This document shows positions 1 to 7,964 of a stretch of DNA of 64,000 bases, one piece after another. The stretch is taken from contig NC_015709.1 in assembly GCF_000218875.1 (NCBI RefSeq), forward strand, positions 124,001 through 188,000, given 5' to 3'. The stretch comes from Zymomonas mobilis subsp. pomaceae ATCC 29192 (GTDB taxonomy: Bacteria > Pseudomonadota > Alphaproteobacteria > Sphingomonadales > Sphingomonadaceae). The position numbers were made by a program, and so were the translations under genes. Numbering within the stretch: position 1 is the stretch's first letter; every line of letters starts with the position of its first letter. The notes under the pieces were generated by a model. That model was not told where the DNA came from. It worked only from the letters and a program-made list of their open reading frames with translations, and made no database searches.

Positions 1-1141
1 ATAATCCATCAAGCATGTGACTTATGGAAATATCCCGAACAGGCAAGCCTCTTATCGGTTCACCTATTGCTCTTAGGGCCGTGGTGAATTCTGCAATGCT
101 ATGATGGGGTGGAACATAACCCGCTTCGAAATGAATCTCGGCAATGCGCGCATAATTACCCGTAATAAGGCCGTATAAAATTTCAGCAAGCCAGCGGCGC
201 GCTTTGCGATCAATGCGCCCCATTATACCGAAATCGATAACAGCTAGGGTACCATCTTGTAAGGCGAATAAATTACCTTGATGAAGATCAGCGTGAAAGA
301 AACCGTCTACAATAGCTTGTCTTAAAAAGCTTCTCACTAATCGGATAGCCAGTGTCTGAAGATTATGGCCAGATTCTATCAATCTTTGTCGGTCGGATAG
401 CTTTATGCCATCGACCCATTGCATCGTCATCATCCGTCGGGATGTCCGTCCCCAGTCGATTTTAGGCACCAAAAAGTCAGGCTCGGCTTCCATATTTTCG
501 GCTAATTCAGAAGCAGAAGCCGCTTCACGTCTAAGATCAAGCTCACGCGCTGTCCATTGGCGAAAAGTATTGACGACAAGGCGAGGGCGTAGGCGGGTTA
601 ATTCTTTATTGAGAGATTCTATGCGGGTTGCAGCCCATTCATAAGTTTCGGTAGCCTCTTTAAAGGCTTGTTCTATGCCGGGTCGTAAAACTTTAACGGC
701 AACCTGCTGCCCCTCTAGCGTTTCGGCCTGATACACCTGTGCAATAGAGGCTGATCCTATCGGCACTTCATTAAAAAAACGAAAAGACTGCTCAATAGGA
801 CAACCAAGGGCTTTTTCTATAACTTTACGAATTTCTTTAAAAGCAACAGGCGGCACTGAATCTTGTAGAGAAAATAATTCATTGGCGGCTTTATCGCCAA
901 TAATATCCGGTCTGGTCGATAAAGTTTGTCCAAATTTAATTGCAGCCGGTCCCAAAGCAACGAAGGCCGCCGCATAGGTTGGTTCTTTGGGTGTATGAAC
1001 CCCTAAACGGGCAATACGCATAATAAGACGAAGAGAAGTCGGCGTAGTTGGGTCAGTCTCGACTATTTTTAAGACCCCATGCCTTGCTAATATACGTCCC
1101 CAGCTGAGCAATCGGTAAAGATGAACAAAGGTTGCCGCCAT
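1..1141 (-). CDS. ubiB: UbiB-family ubiquinone biosynthesis kinase-like protein, 3' end cut by window edge
   Basis: This frame runs from an ATG at 1141 leftward without a stop to the window edge, so about 380 residues are visible and the C-terminus lies outside. The translation has the ABC1/ADCK/UbiB signatures: an alanine-rich lid (AAFVALGPAAIKFGQTLSTR), the lysine strand 'VAVKVLRPG', the 'FFHADLHQGN' catalytic-loop-like motif and 'VIDFG'. UbiB is an atypical kinase/ATPase at the inner membrane needed for ubiquinone synthesis; the family fact is established, the function here is inferred from it. The gene starts four bases after the ubiE stop, so the two are almost certainly cotranscribed. 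The usual C-terminal membrane segments of the family would lie outside the window. Confidence 0.93.
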   Translation of the reverse strand, partial: MAATFVHLYRLLSWGRILARHGVLKIVETDPTTPTSLRLIMRIARLGVHTPKEPTYAAAFVALGPAAIKFGQTLSTRPDIIGDKAANELFSLQDSVPPVAFKEIRKVIEKALGCPIEQSFRFFNEVPIGSASIAQVYQAETLEGQQVAVKVLRPGIEQAFKEATETYEWAATRIESLNKELTRLRPRLVVNTFRQWTARELDLRREAASASELAENMEAEPDFLVPKIDWGRTSRRMMTMQWVDGIKLSDRQRLIESGHNLQTLAIRLVRSFLRQAIVDGFFHADLHQGNLFALQDGTLAVIDFGIMGRIDRKARRWLAEILYGLITGNYARIAEIHFEAGYVPPHHSIAEFTTALRAIGEPIRGLPVRDISISHMLDGL

Positions 1142-1145
1142 TTAT

Positions 1146-1874
1146 TCAGACTTTCCACCCGCTATGCACCGCCACTAATCCGCCCAAAATGGGCCTTACG
1201 CGTATCTGGACAAAACCTGCCGCTTTAATCATATCTGCAAATTTTTCCATATTAGGAAAGCGCTGAATAGATTCGACTAAATAGCGATAACTATCTTCAT
1301 CTTTTGCTAATAACTGACCAATTTTAGGGACAATATGGGTTGAATAAAGAGAATAAAGATCTGAAAATCCGGGCCATTCAGTCTGTGAAAACTCCAGACA
1401 GAAAAAGCGTCCTCCGGGTTTTAAAACCCGTAAAGCTTCACTGAGCGCTTTTTCAATATGGGTAACATTACGAATACCAAATGCGATTGTATAAGCATCA
1501 AAGCTATTGTCTTTAAAGGACAAATGTTCAGCATTTTGTTCTTGCCAAACAAGGCCTGTAAGACCGCGACGATTAGCCCGTTTTTGGCCAACTTCAAGCA
1601 TGGCTGGATTAATATCCGCTACTGTCACCTCTGCGCCTGAGCGTGCCAAGCGAAAAGCAATATCACCTGTGCCGCCTGCCATATCAAGAATATGTTCTCC
1701 TTGGCGCGGTTGAACCAGACGAACAAAATCGTCTTTCCACAGCCGGTGGAGTCCGCCTGACATCGCATCATTCATTAAATCATAACGGGAAGCCACTCGT
1801 CGGAAAACATTTCCTACCAAATGAGTTTTTTCCTGTGGCGAGACGTCGGTAAAACCGAAAGAGACTTTTTCCAT
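1146..1874 (-). CDS. ubiE: Ubiquinone/menaquinone biosynthesis C-methyltransferase
   Basis: The 242-residue protein carries the UbiE signatures: 'FRRVASRYDLMNDAMSGG' near the start, the SAM-binding loop 'LDMAGGTGDIAFRLA' at about 65-80, 'AFGIRNV' and the 'PGGRFFCLEFS' motif. UbiE methylates the ring carbon of the demethoxy-quinol intermediate using S-adenosylmethionine. Length is normal for the family. The ATG start at 1874 is preceded by a spacer holding a tRNA-Gly gene on the same strand. ubiB follows after a four-base gap, giving a two-gene ubiquinone operon. An overlapping frame of similar length on the other strand is a shadow. Confidence 0.95.
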   Translation of the reverse strand: MEKVSFGFTDVSPQEKTHLVGNVFRRVASRYDLMNDAMSGGLHRLWKDDFVRLVQPRQGEHILDMAGGTGDIAFRLARSGAEVTVADINPAMLEVGQKRANRRGLTGLVWQEQNAEHLSFKDNSFDAYTIAFGIRNVTHIEKALSEALRVLKPGGRFFCLEFSQTEWPGFSDLYSLYSTHIVPKIGQLLAKDEDSYRYLVESIQRFPNMEKFADMIKAAGFVQIRVRPILGGLVAVHSGWKV

Positions 1875-1971
1875 ATGTTTAAGCGTTTAATGCCTATTGA
1901 AACGACATTGAAGCTTAAACCGCTTTAATGTGCTTGTTTTTTCAAGATGTTTAAAAAAAAGCTATACAAAA

Positions 1972-2045
1972 TGGAGCGGATGAAGGGAATCGAACCCTCG
2001 TCTTAAGCTTGGGAAGCTCCTGCTCTACCATTGAGCTACACCCGC
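1972..2045 (-). tRNA. tRNA-Gly (anticodon CCC), CCA end encoded
   Basis: Read on the minus strand, a 7-bp acceptor stem (GCGGGTG with CATCCGC, one G-T pair) encloses a D arm GCTC/GAGC, an anticodon loop TTCCCAA and a T arm AGGG/CCCT with loop TTCGATT. The loop gives anticodon CCC, which reads GGG glycine codons. The discriminator T and CCA are encoded at 1972-1975. The top of the anticodon stem has one G-A mismatch and one G-T pair. A TCC anticodon would need a different loop register and is less likely. The gene lies upstream of ubiE in the same direction. Confidence 0.9.
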
Positions 2046-2218
2046 AAATTACTCTTGCGATCAAAATACGTATTGATCCGCTGTAAAATCAGAGGCTCTT
2101 TGCCACAGGCAACCCCTATGGTCAATATTATGTTTTGGCTAGTCTTAAAGGATTGAACCTCTTCCTCTCACTGACCATCTTGGCAAGAAGCAAAATATAA
2201 TTCAGGATATATCGGCCT

Positions 2219-3031
2219 ATGCCAGAATTGCCAGAGGTAGAAACAACCGTTCGAGGATTAGAAAAAGTTCTGCTCGGGAAAAAGTTGGAGAGCGTAAAAG
2301 CTTTCAGAAACAATTTACGTCGTCCGATACCAGAAGATATTATAGAAAGATTAGAAGGCTGTATTGTGTCCTCTTTGGGACGACGTGCCAAATACGGTCT
2401 TATCTTTACTAATCGTCAGGATGTCCTCGTTTTTCATCTCGGCATGTCAGGGCGTTGGCGTATTGACCCATCTATAATAGAAAAGCATGATCACTTTTTG
2501 ATAAAAACCGCTGATGGCTGTTGTGTAACGCTCTATGATCCTAGACGATTTGGTTCGCTAGATTTAGTAAAAAGAGAGGTTTTAGCGATATGGCCTTACT
2601 TTTTGAAATTAGGGCCCGAACCACTCAGCGATGACTTTACGGTAGATTTTTTGGCTGAGAAGCTTACGCGCTATTCAAGTTCTATCAAAAAAATACTATT
2701 AAACCAGAATATTGTTGCTGGACTTGGCAATATTTATGTCTGTGAAACCCTTTACAAATCGGGTATTCACCCCAGCCGCTCTGGCAAAAGTTTAAATTTT
2801 CAAGAAATAGAGAGCCTTGTTAAAAATATTAAACTTATTTTAGAAGAGGCTATCTCCAAGGGAGGATCAACCTTGCGTGATTATGCGCAGCCTGATGGAG
2901 AATTAGGCTATTTTTCTAATTTTTTTCAGGTTTACGGCAAAGAAGGCGATAAGTGCCAGTGTGGAACGCCCATTATGCGGAGTATTGAAGGGGGACGCTC
3001 CACTTACTTTTGTCCCAGCTGTCAAAAATAA
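2219..3031 (+). CDS. mutM: Formamidopyrimidine-DNA glycosylase
   Basis: The protein begins PELPEVETTVRGL, with the catalytic Pro2 and Glu3 of Fpg/MutM after methionine removal. 'HLGMSGRWRI' follows at about 75, the helix-two-turn-helix region with 'NQNIVAGLGNIYVCE' at about 163-175, and a C-terminal zinc finger CxC-x16-CxxC. It excises 8-oxoguanine and other oxidised purines and cuts the abasic site. At 270 residues it has the usual length and no motif is missing. It is transcribed away from ubiE, and a lytic transglycosylase gene converges on it with a 12-base gap. Confidence 0.96.
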   Translation: MPELPEVETTVRGLEKVLLGKKLESVKAFRNNLRRPIPEDIIERLEGCIVSSLGRRAKYGLIFTNRQDVLVFHLGMSGRWRIDPSIIEKHDHFLIKTADGCCVTLYDPRRFGSLDLVKREVLAIWPYFLKLGPEPLSDDFTVDFLAEKLTRYSSSIKKILLNQNIVAGLGNIYVCETLYKSGIHPSRSGKSLNFQEIESLVKNIKLILEEAISKGGSTLRDYAQPDGELGYFSNFFQVYGKEGDKCQCGTPIMRSIEGGRSTYFCPSCQK

Positions 3032-3043
3032 ATTGTAGACTAT

Positions 3044-4990
3044 CTACATATTTTGTTTGTCCGTATTATTAGCGGCGACATTCCTTAACTGATTTTTTTC
3101 TTTGCCCAGCCGAATAGCACTTTCTCCTGCCATTCCGGGAAAACGAGGCCACATGCCTTGCGCCATCGCTTTTAAACTTTGCGAAGGGGTCGCATTTTTT
3201 TGCTGATATATCCAATAGTTACGCAATACCGTGGCGACATAAGCGCGGGTTTCAGCATAAGGAATGGATTCAATAAAAAGCAACGGATCGCCATGATCAC
3301 GATTATTCCAGCGAGGTAAAGCGGCGGGGCCAGCATTATAGGCGGCAATAACTTTTGGAAGAAGGCCGCCTGTATAGTTGGTATCGCGCAACCATTCGAT
3401 ATAGGCCTGCCCATATTCAAAACTGACTGTAGGCTTATCCAAATCTTCTATTTCAACATTAGTTGCATGTTGCCTTGCTACTAACCGCGCGGTGGAAGGG
3501 GTAATCTGCATGACGCCACGCGCGCCTTTTGCGCTTAAAGCCCTAGTCCGAAATTGAGATTCCTGAAGTGCATGGGCATAAATAAGGTAGGGATCAACAT
3601 GCCATCCACTGGCCGGTGTCCAATTTGGGGCAGGATAACGCGTTTCAATATCCGGTTTAAAACCAGCGGGCCCATGATGGGCCAACCAAAGTTGTGCTTC
3701 AGGTAAATGGAGATAAGCCGCAAGATGAATAAGACTGTTATGGTCACTAGCATTACTTAATCTTGCCTGATATTTCAGGGTTTCAGTAGCTAACTGATGC
3801 TCTCCTATTTCATTAAGGGCTATGGCCGTGCGAATGTTAGGTTGAGTTGTTAGATGTCCTAGCTCGTCAGACGATAAGGCAACAGGATTAGCCAAAGCAG
3901 GAATTGTTTTCCCCAAAGCTTTTTCAGCCAATATACCATAAAAGGTTTCAGGCAGTTGGCTGGCAGCCCGTAATAAATTCTGAATATATTCAGGGTGTCC
4001 ACATGCCATAGCGGCTCTTGCTTGCCAAAAGAGGCCAGCCGCCTTCATCTCTCGATTATCGCTATAAGCGGCAACCCGCGAAAAGGCCTGCATGGCCGAT
4101 GGAAAGTCTTCTTTTTGCCAATCGGCTAAGGCCTCTACCCAGCTCGCTTCGGTCGTCCAAGAGCCCTGACCATTTTCAGCTTGAACGGCTAACCGACGCG
4201 CGGCATCGTCATTACCATTGAGATAGTAGCTCCATGCAATTCTTTGAGCCCATTCGGTTTGAAGATCGCTCGGTAATTTTTGCTGGAAATTCTGGAAAAG
4301 AACTTCTGCTTCGCTTGCATTATCGGCCTTAAGAAGGGGGAGCGCTTCTGTCTCAAATATAGCCGCAGAACGGTTGCTCGTATTGTGATGATTGATCGGG
4401 CGTTGAGGAGCACCAGATAAAAAAGTTAACATATTGGCTGAGGGAAGCGATGGAAGATTACGCGCACCATGGTTGAACGCTAGACGTTCCAAAGCCTCAT
4501 TTTGCGGTAAATCAGGTTCTTTTTTAATTAAGGATATTAGCTGTTCCGTAGGAACTTTGGGCGAACCTTTGGTTAAATAAAGTTCAGCAGTCGCAAAATT
4601 TGTTAAAAGTCCATCAGGATTAGCTTCTAGCCATTGTTGGGCTTCTTGCCACTGGCCACGGCGAATGGCTTTAAAACAGGCACGGTAGCCTTGCATTTCA
4701 GCCGGAGACAAGGTCTGTTTTTTGTCTGTCGGCTGTATATTAAAAGAAGATAGGACCGGTTGTATAGGGGGCGCTACCTGTTGCGGGGTTACAAGAGAAA
4801 TATCGCTATCTGACATGAATCCCGGATCAATGGTAGATAACGTATTCGCAAATGTGGATGCGGTAGGAAAAGTTTGGGATGACAACGTCACCAGACTTAA
4901 GACGGTTAATTTAACAAGTTTAAAGGATCTCTTTAGGCCATAAGCACAAGAATTATTGGCACTACGCTTCTTCGATCCGGCTTGTTTCAT
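3044..4990 (-). CDS. slt: Soluble lytic murein transglycosylase (Slt family)
   Basis: This 648-residue protein has a signal or anchor segment at about 24-48 (lysine-rich start, then KLTVLSLVTLSSQTF), a long alpha-helical superhelix region, and a C-terminal SLT domain. In that domain 'ALQESQFRTRALSAKGARG' supplies the catalytic Glu at about 475, followed by 'VMQITPSTA' and 'AAYNAGPAALPRW'. Such enzymes cleave the MurNAc-GlcNAc bond in the periplasm and leave 1,6-anhydro ends. Its 5' end overlaps the 3' end of the glycosylase-like gene upstream by 29 bases, which suggests coupled translation. Confidence 0.92.
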   Translation of the reverse strand: MKQAGSKKRSANNSCAYGLKRSFKLVKLTVLSLVTLSSQTFPTASTFANTLSTIDPGFMSDSDISLVTPQQVAPPIQPVLSSFNIQPTDKKQTLSPAEMQGYRACFKAIRRGQWQEAQQWLEANPDGLLTNFATAELYLTKGSPKVPTEQLISLIKKEPDLPQNEALERLAFNHGARNLPSLPSANMLTFLSGAPQRPINHHNTSNRSAAIFETEALPLLKADNASEAEVLFQNFQQKLPSDLQTEWAQRIAWSYYLNGNDDAARRLAVQAENGQGSWTTEASWVEALADWQKEDFPSAMQAFSRVAAYSDNREMKAAGLFWQARAAMACGHPEYIQNLLRAASQLPETFYGILAEKALGKTIPALANPVALSSDELGHLTTQPNIRTAIALNEIGEHQLATETLKYQARLSNASDHNSLIHLAAYLHLPEAQLWLAHHGPAGFKPDIETRYPAPNWTPASGWHVDPYLIYAHALQESQFRTRALSAKGARGVMQITPSTARLVARQHATNVEIEDLDKPTVSFEYGQAYIEWLRDTNYTGGLLPKVIAAYNAGPAALPRWNNRDHGDPLLFIESIPYAETRAYVATVLRNYWIYQQKNATPSQSLKAMAQGMWPRFPGMAGESAIRLGKEKNQLRNVAANNTDKQNM

Positions 4991-5828
4991 TGTCTAAGTC
5001 CCTTTTTAATATTCGCAAATCTTTCCATATTGTTGCTTTTAAAGCAGGGGTTGCTAGCAGCATTTTGGGATGAAGTAAGGCGAACACCCGAATATTATCA
5101 CCATTCACTGTTATGTGATGAACTTTTCTACGGGCTTCGGTTACATTCATCTTTAAAAACGCACGTGTGGGCGTTTCCCCCAGTAACAATAAGTATTTAG
5201 GACGGATAAGTGCCAGATGATGGCGCGCTATGGATATGTAATCGCTAAAAGTAAGCGCATCAGATTCTTTCGGTCTTTGATCAAATATAGTCAATTCTGA
5301 ACAAAAAGGTGTCAGGGTTGCCCAATAGCTCTGTTCCTTTTTTACAGAAATAGAGCGCAAAATGTTCGATAATAATTGCCCTGTCTGCCCAGAAAAGAGT
5401 GTCCCTTCTTCGACATCTTTTATTTCAGGGGCATCACTCATAATCATAAAATGGGCTTTTGGGTTAACTACAGGTAAAACAGGTGTGTTATGACCTATAT
5501 TCGTCCCTATATTTTTAAACCATAATAAGAAATCTGTAATATTATCGGGAATATTCTTAAATTTTATGAGTGCAGAGGGTTCAGGAGTAGACGTTGAATG
5601 AACCGTATTTTTTTGTTCGTTAAACGGCACTGAAGGGACTTCTGGATTCAATCCAGCTGTGTTAGATTCTGCTTGAGGATGAGAAGAGGGGGCGTTAAAA
5701 TATGAAATATTATATTGATTTTCTGAAAACCAATTTCTGTTTTCTTCTTGAACTAATATATCTACGCCGGCCATACGCCACCATTCAAGAATATGGTCTA
5801 AGGTCATATTAGTTGCTTTGATTCCCAC
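4962..5828 (-). CDS. Divergent uracil-DNA glycosylase superfamily protein (family 4-like)
   Basis: Two blocks resemble family 4 uracil-DNA glycosylases: 'IMSDAPEIKDVEEGTLFSGQ' followed by TGQLL, matching the family's GEAPG...GxPFVGxxGQLL region, and a late 'LLHPKMLLATP' matching the HP-x-x-LL motif. A central 'LLLLGETPTRAF' also fits. However, the whole 288-residue protein has a single cysteine, so the four cysteine ligands of the iron-sulphur cluster of family 4/5 enzymes are absent, and the first motif reads SDAPE instead of GEAPG. The region from about 35 to 100 is low-complexity Ser/Pro/Asn and likely disordered. It overlaps the next gene, slt. Catalytic activity is therefore uncertain. 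Confidence 0.75.
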   Translation of the reverse strand: MGIKATNMTLDHILEWWRMAGVDILVQEENRNWFSENQYNISYFNAPSSHPQAESNTAGLNPEVPSVPFNEQKNTVHSTSTPEPSALIKFKNIPDNITDFLLWFKNIGTNIGHNTPVLPVVNPKAHFMIMSDAPEIKDVEEGTLFSGQTGQLLSNILRSISVKKEQSYWATLTPFCSELTIFDQRPKESDALTFSDYISIARHHLALIRPKYLLLLGETPTRAFLKMNVTEARRKVHHITVNGDNIRVFALLHPKMLLATPALKATIWKDLRILKRDLDNETSRIEEA

Positions 5829-6214
5829 GGACTTAAATTTATCGAAGTTAGCTATTTTTTGGATTTATGGTTTCATTCAATATTTTGAAAATTTTCGTAA
5901 GGCTTAGTATATTCCTTCATTCTATCTTTTTTAAGGCTATAAAGCTTCCATTCAAAGATATTATTTTACAAGCTAATGCCGCAGCGATTAAAAATTAAGC
6001 ATGTAATTGAAAAATCGAATAATATTCATTTTTTGAACCTCTTTTCATTTTAAGATCAGAGGCACAGCGTTAAATCTTCAAAATATTGAATTATTTTAAA
6101 ATCATAGGGCTTAATAGTCTTCTAATATAACCTATATCAGGATAACCTACTATAGTAATATTCTACGCTACAAGTGAGAATATTTCTATAAAGCCATAAG
6201 GATTATGGAGGACA
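5829..6214. other. AT-rich intergenic spacer between divergent genes
   Basis: This 386-base spacer separates the glycosylase-like gene (leftward) from the ETF-ubiquinone oxidoreductase gene (rightward), so it should hold both promoters. It is strongly AT-rich. I found no reading frame with a ribosome binding site, no RNA gene and no strong hairpin. A good Shine-Dalgarno sequence (GGAGGA at about 6207) precedes the ATG at 6215. Confidence 0.6.
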
Positions 6215-7864
6215 ATGTCAGAACGCGAATCCATGGAATATGACGTTGTAATTGTCGGTGCGGGCCCCGCTGGTCTTTCCGCTGCAATCCGTCTAAAACA
6301 ACTGGCTGAGAAAGCCGGACAAGAAATATCAGTTTGTATTTTAGAAAAAGGCTCAGAAGTAGGCGCGCATATTCTATCCGGTGCGATAATCGATCCTATT
6401 GCACTTGATGAACTTATCCCTGATTGGCGTGAACGGGGTGCACCGTTAACCGTGCAGGTTACAGAATCCCCTCACTGGATTTTAACGCCTAAAAAACATA
6501 TACCGTTACCCTCCGCCTTTTTACCTCCCTTTATGCATAATAAAGGATTCTATACGGGTTCTTTGGGATCTCTATGCCGTTGGCTTGCAGAAGAAGCTGA
6601 AAATTTAGGCGTTGAAATTTTCCCCGGTTTTGCGGCTGCGGATGTCATCTATGATGAAAAAGGTAAAGTGAAAGGTATTCTTACCGGCGATAAAGGCGTT
6701 GGACGTGATGGTAAACCACGTGATGATTTTGAGCCGGGGATAGAATTGCATGGGCGTTATACCTTTTTTGCAGAAGGCGCGCGTGGACATCTGACCAGAA
6801 GAGTTATCCAACAATTCCAGCTTGATGCTGAATGCCAACCCCAGGTTTACGGGTTGGGGTTAAAGGAACTTTGGGAAGTTTCTCCTGATAAACATATAGC
6901 CGGACGGGTCGTTCATACACAGGGATGGCCTTTATTAACCGAAGTGGGTGGAGGCTTTATTTATCATCAGGAAAAAAATCAGGTTGCTATCGGCTTCGTT
7001 GTTGGCCTCGGCTACAGCAATCCTTACTTATCCCCCTTTAAAGAATTTCAGCGCTGGAAAGAGCATCCTTCCATTCGACCCTTGTTAGAAGGGGGGCGGC
7101 GTATATCTTATGGCGCGCGGGTTATTAATGAAGGTGGCTATCAAGCTATTCCTAAACTTATTTTCCCCGGTGGGGCTTTAATTGGATGCTCCGCGGGTTT
7201 TGTGAATGTGCCTAGAATTAAGGGCACGCATGGCGCTATGAAATCAGCAATGTTGGCCGCAGAAGCTGCCTTTGACGCTCTGACAAAAGAGACGTCGCCG
7301 TCTCTTCTTACGGCCTATCCAGAAAGTTTCGAAAAAAGCTGGTTAGCGGTAGAACTGAAAAAAGTGCGTAATGCTGAACCAGCTATTGCCCATTTTGGTC
7401 CTCTTATTGGTTCGGGTATTGCCGGTACGGATATGTGGATGCGTAATTTTGGTATTGATCTGCCCTTCACCTTGGGACATCGGCCTGACAACACTACCTT
7501 GGTCAAAAAAGAAAAAGGTAAAAAACAGCATTATCCAAAGCCAGATGGTAAAGTCAGCTTTGATCGTCCTTCATCCGTTTATCTTGCAAATACCCAGCAT
7601 GATGAAAATGAGCCCTGTCACCTAACGTTAAAAGATCCAACGGTGCCGATTGATGTCAATCTGGCGTTATATGATTCACCGGAAAGATGTTACTGTCCCG
7701 CTGGTGTTTATGAAATTTTGGGCGTTGAAGAGAACAAACCCCGTCTTCAAATAAATGCTCAGAATTGTATCCATTGCAAAAGTTGTGACATTAAAGATCC
7801 GACAGGCAATATTGTATGGGTTGCCCCGCAAGGTGGAGATGGTCCCAATTATCCTAATATGTAA
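6215..7864 (+). CDS. Electron transfer flavoprotein-ubiquinone oxidoreductase
   Basis: The 549-residue protein starts with an FAD-binding Rossmann motif 'DVVIVGAGPAGLSAAIRL' at about 9-26. It has the ETF-QO hallmark 'GSEVGAHILSGAIIDPIAL' and the quinone-binding region, and it ends in a ferredoxin-type domain with C-x-C...CIHCKSCDIKDP binding one 4Fe-4S cluster, then 'WVAPQGGDGPNYPNM', as in mitochondrial ETFDH. It passes electrons from reduced electron transfer flavoprotein to the ubiquinone pool at the inner membrane. No etfAB genes are in the window. All domains look intact. Confidence 0.95.
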   Translation: MSERESMEYDVVIVGAGPAGLSAAIRLKQLAEKAGQEISVCILEKGSEVGAHILSGAIIDPIALDELIPDWRERGAPLTVQVTESPHWILTPKKHIPLPSAFLPPFMHNKGFYTGSLGSLCRWLAEEAENLGVEIFPGFAAADVIYDEKGKVKGILTGDKGVGRDGKPRDDFEPGIELHGRYTFFAEGARGHLTRRVIQQFQLDAECQPQVYGLGLKELWEVSPDKHIAGRVVHTQGWPLLTEVGGGFIYHQEKNQVAIGFVVGLGYSNPYLSPFKEFQRWKEHPSIRPLLEGGRRISYGARVINEGGYQAIPKLIFPGGALIGCSAGFVNVPRIKGTHGAMKSAMLAAEAAFDALTKETSPSLLTAYPESFEKSWLAVELKKVRNAEPAIAHFGPLIGSGIAGTDMWMRNFGIDLPFTLGHRPDNTTLVKKEKGKKQHYPKPDGKVSFDRPSSVYLANTQHDENEPCHLTLKDPTVPIDVNLALYDSPERCYCPAGVYEILGVEENKPRLQINAQNCIHCKSCDIKDPTGNIVWVAPQGGDGPNYPNM

Positions 7865-7885
7865 ATAAATATCTGAAAGAGATAT

Positions 7886-7964
7886 AAGCCAGACTAGACA
7901 TGCTCTAGAATCAGGCTTCTAAAGATAGTTTAGCAAAACTTATTGCAAGAGCAGGGTCTGGCTT
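7886..7964 (+). terminator. Long-armed inverted repeat ending in a T-run, probable terminator of the ETF-QO gene
   Basis: A 9-base arm AAGCCAGAC at 7886-7894 pairs perfectly with GTCTGGCTT at 7956-7964, followed by a T-run. The 61-base interior has its own small hairpin (CTAGA ... TCTAG). It can act as a terminator after the ETF-QO stop. It also covers the likely ribosome binding site and TTG start of the next gene, so it could limit that gene's translation; this is inference. Confidence 0.45.
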
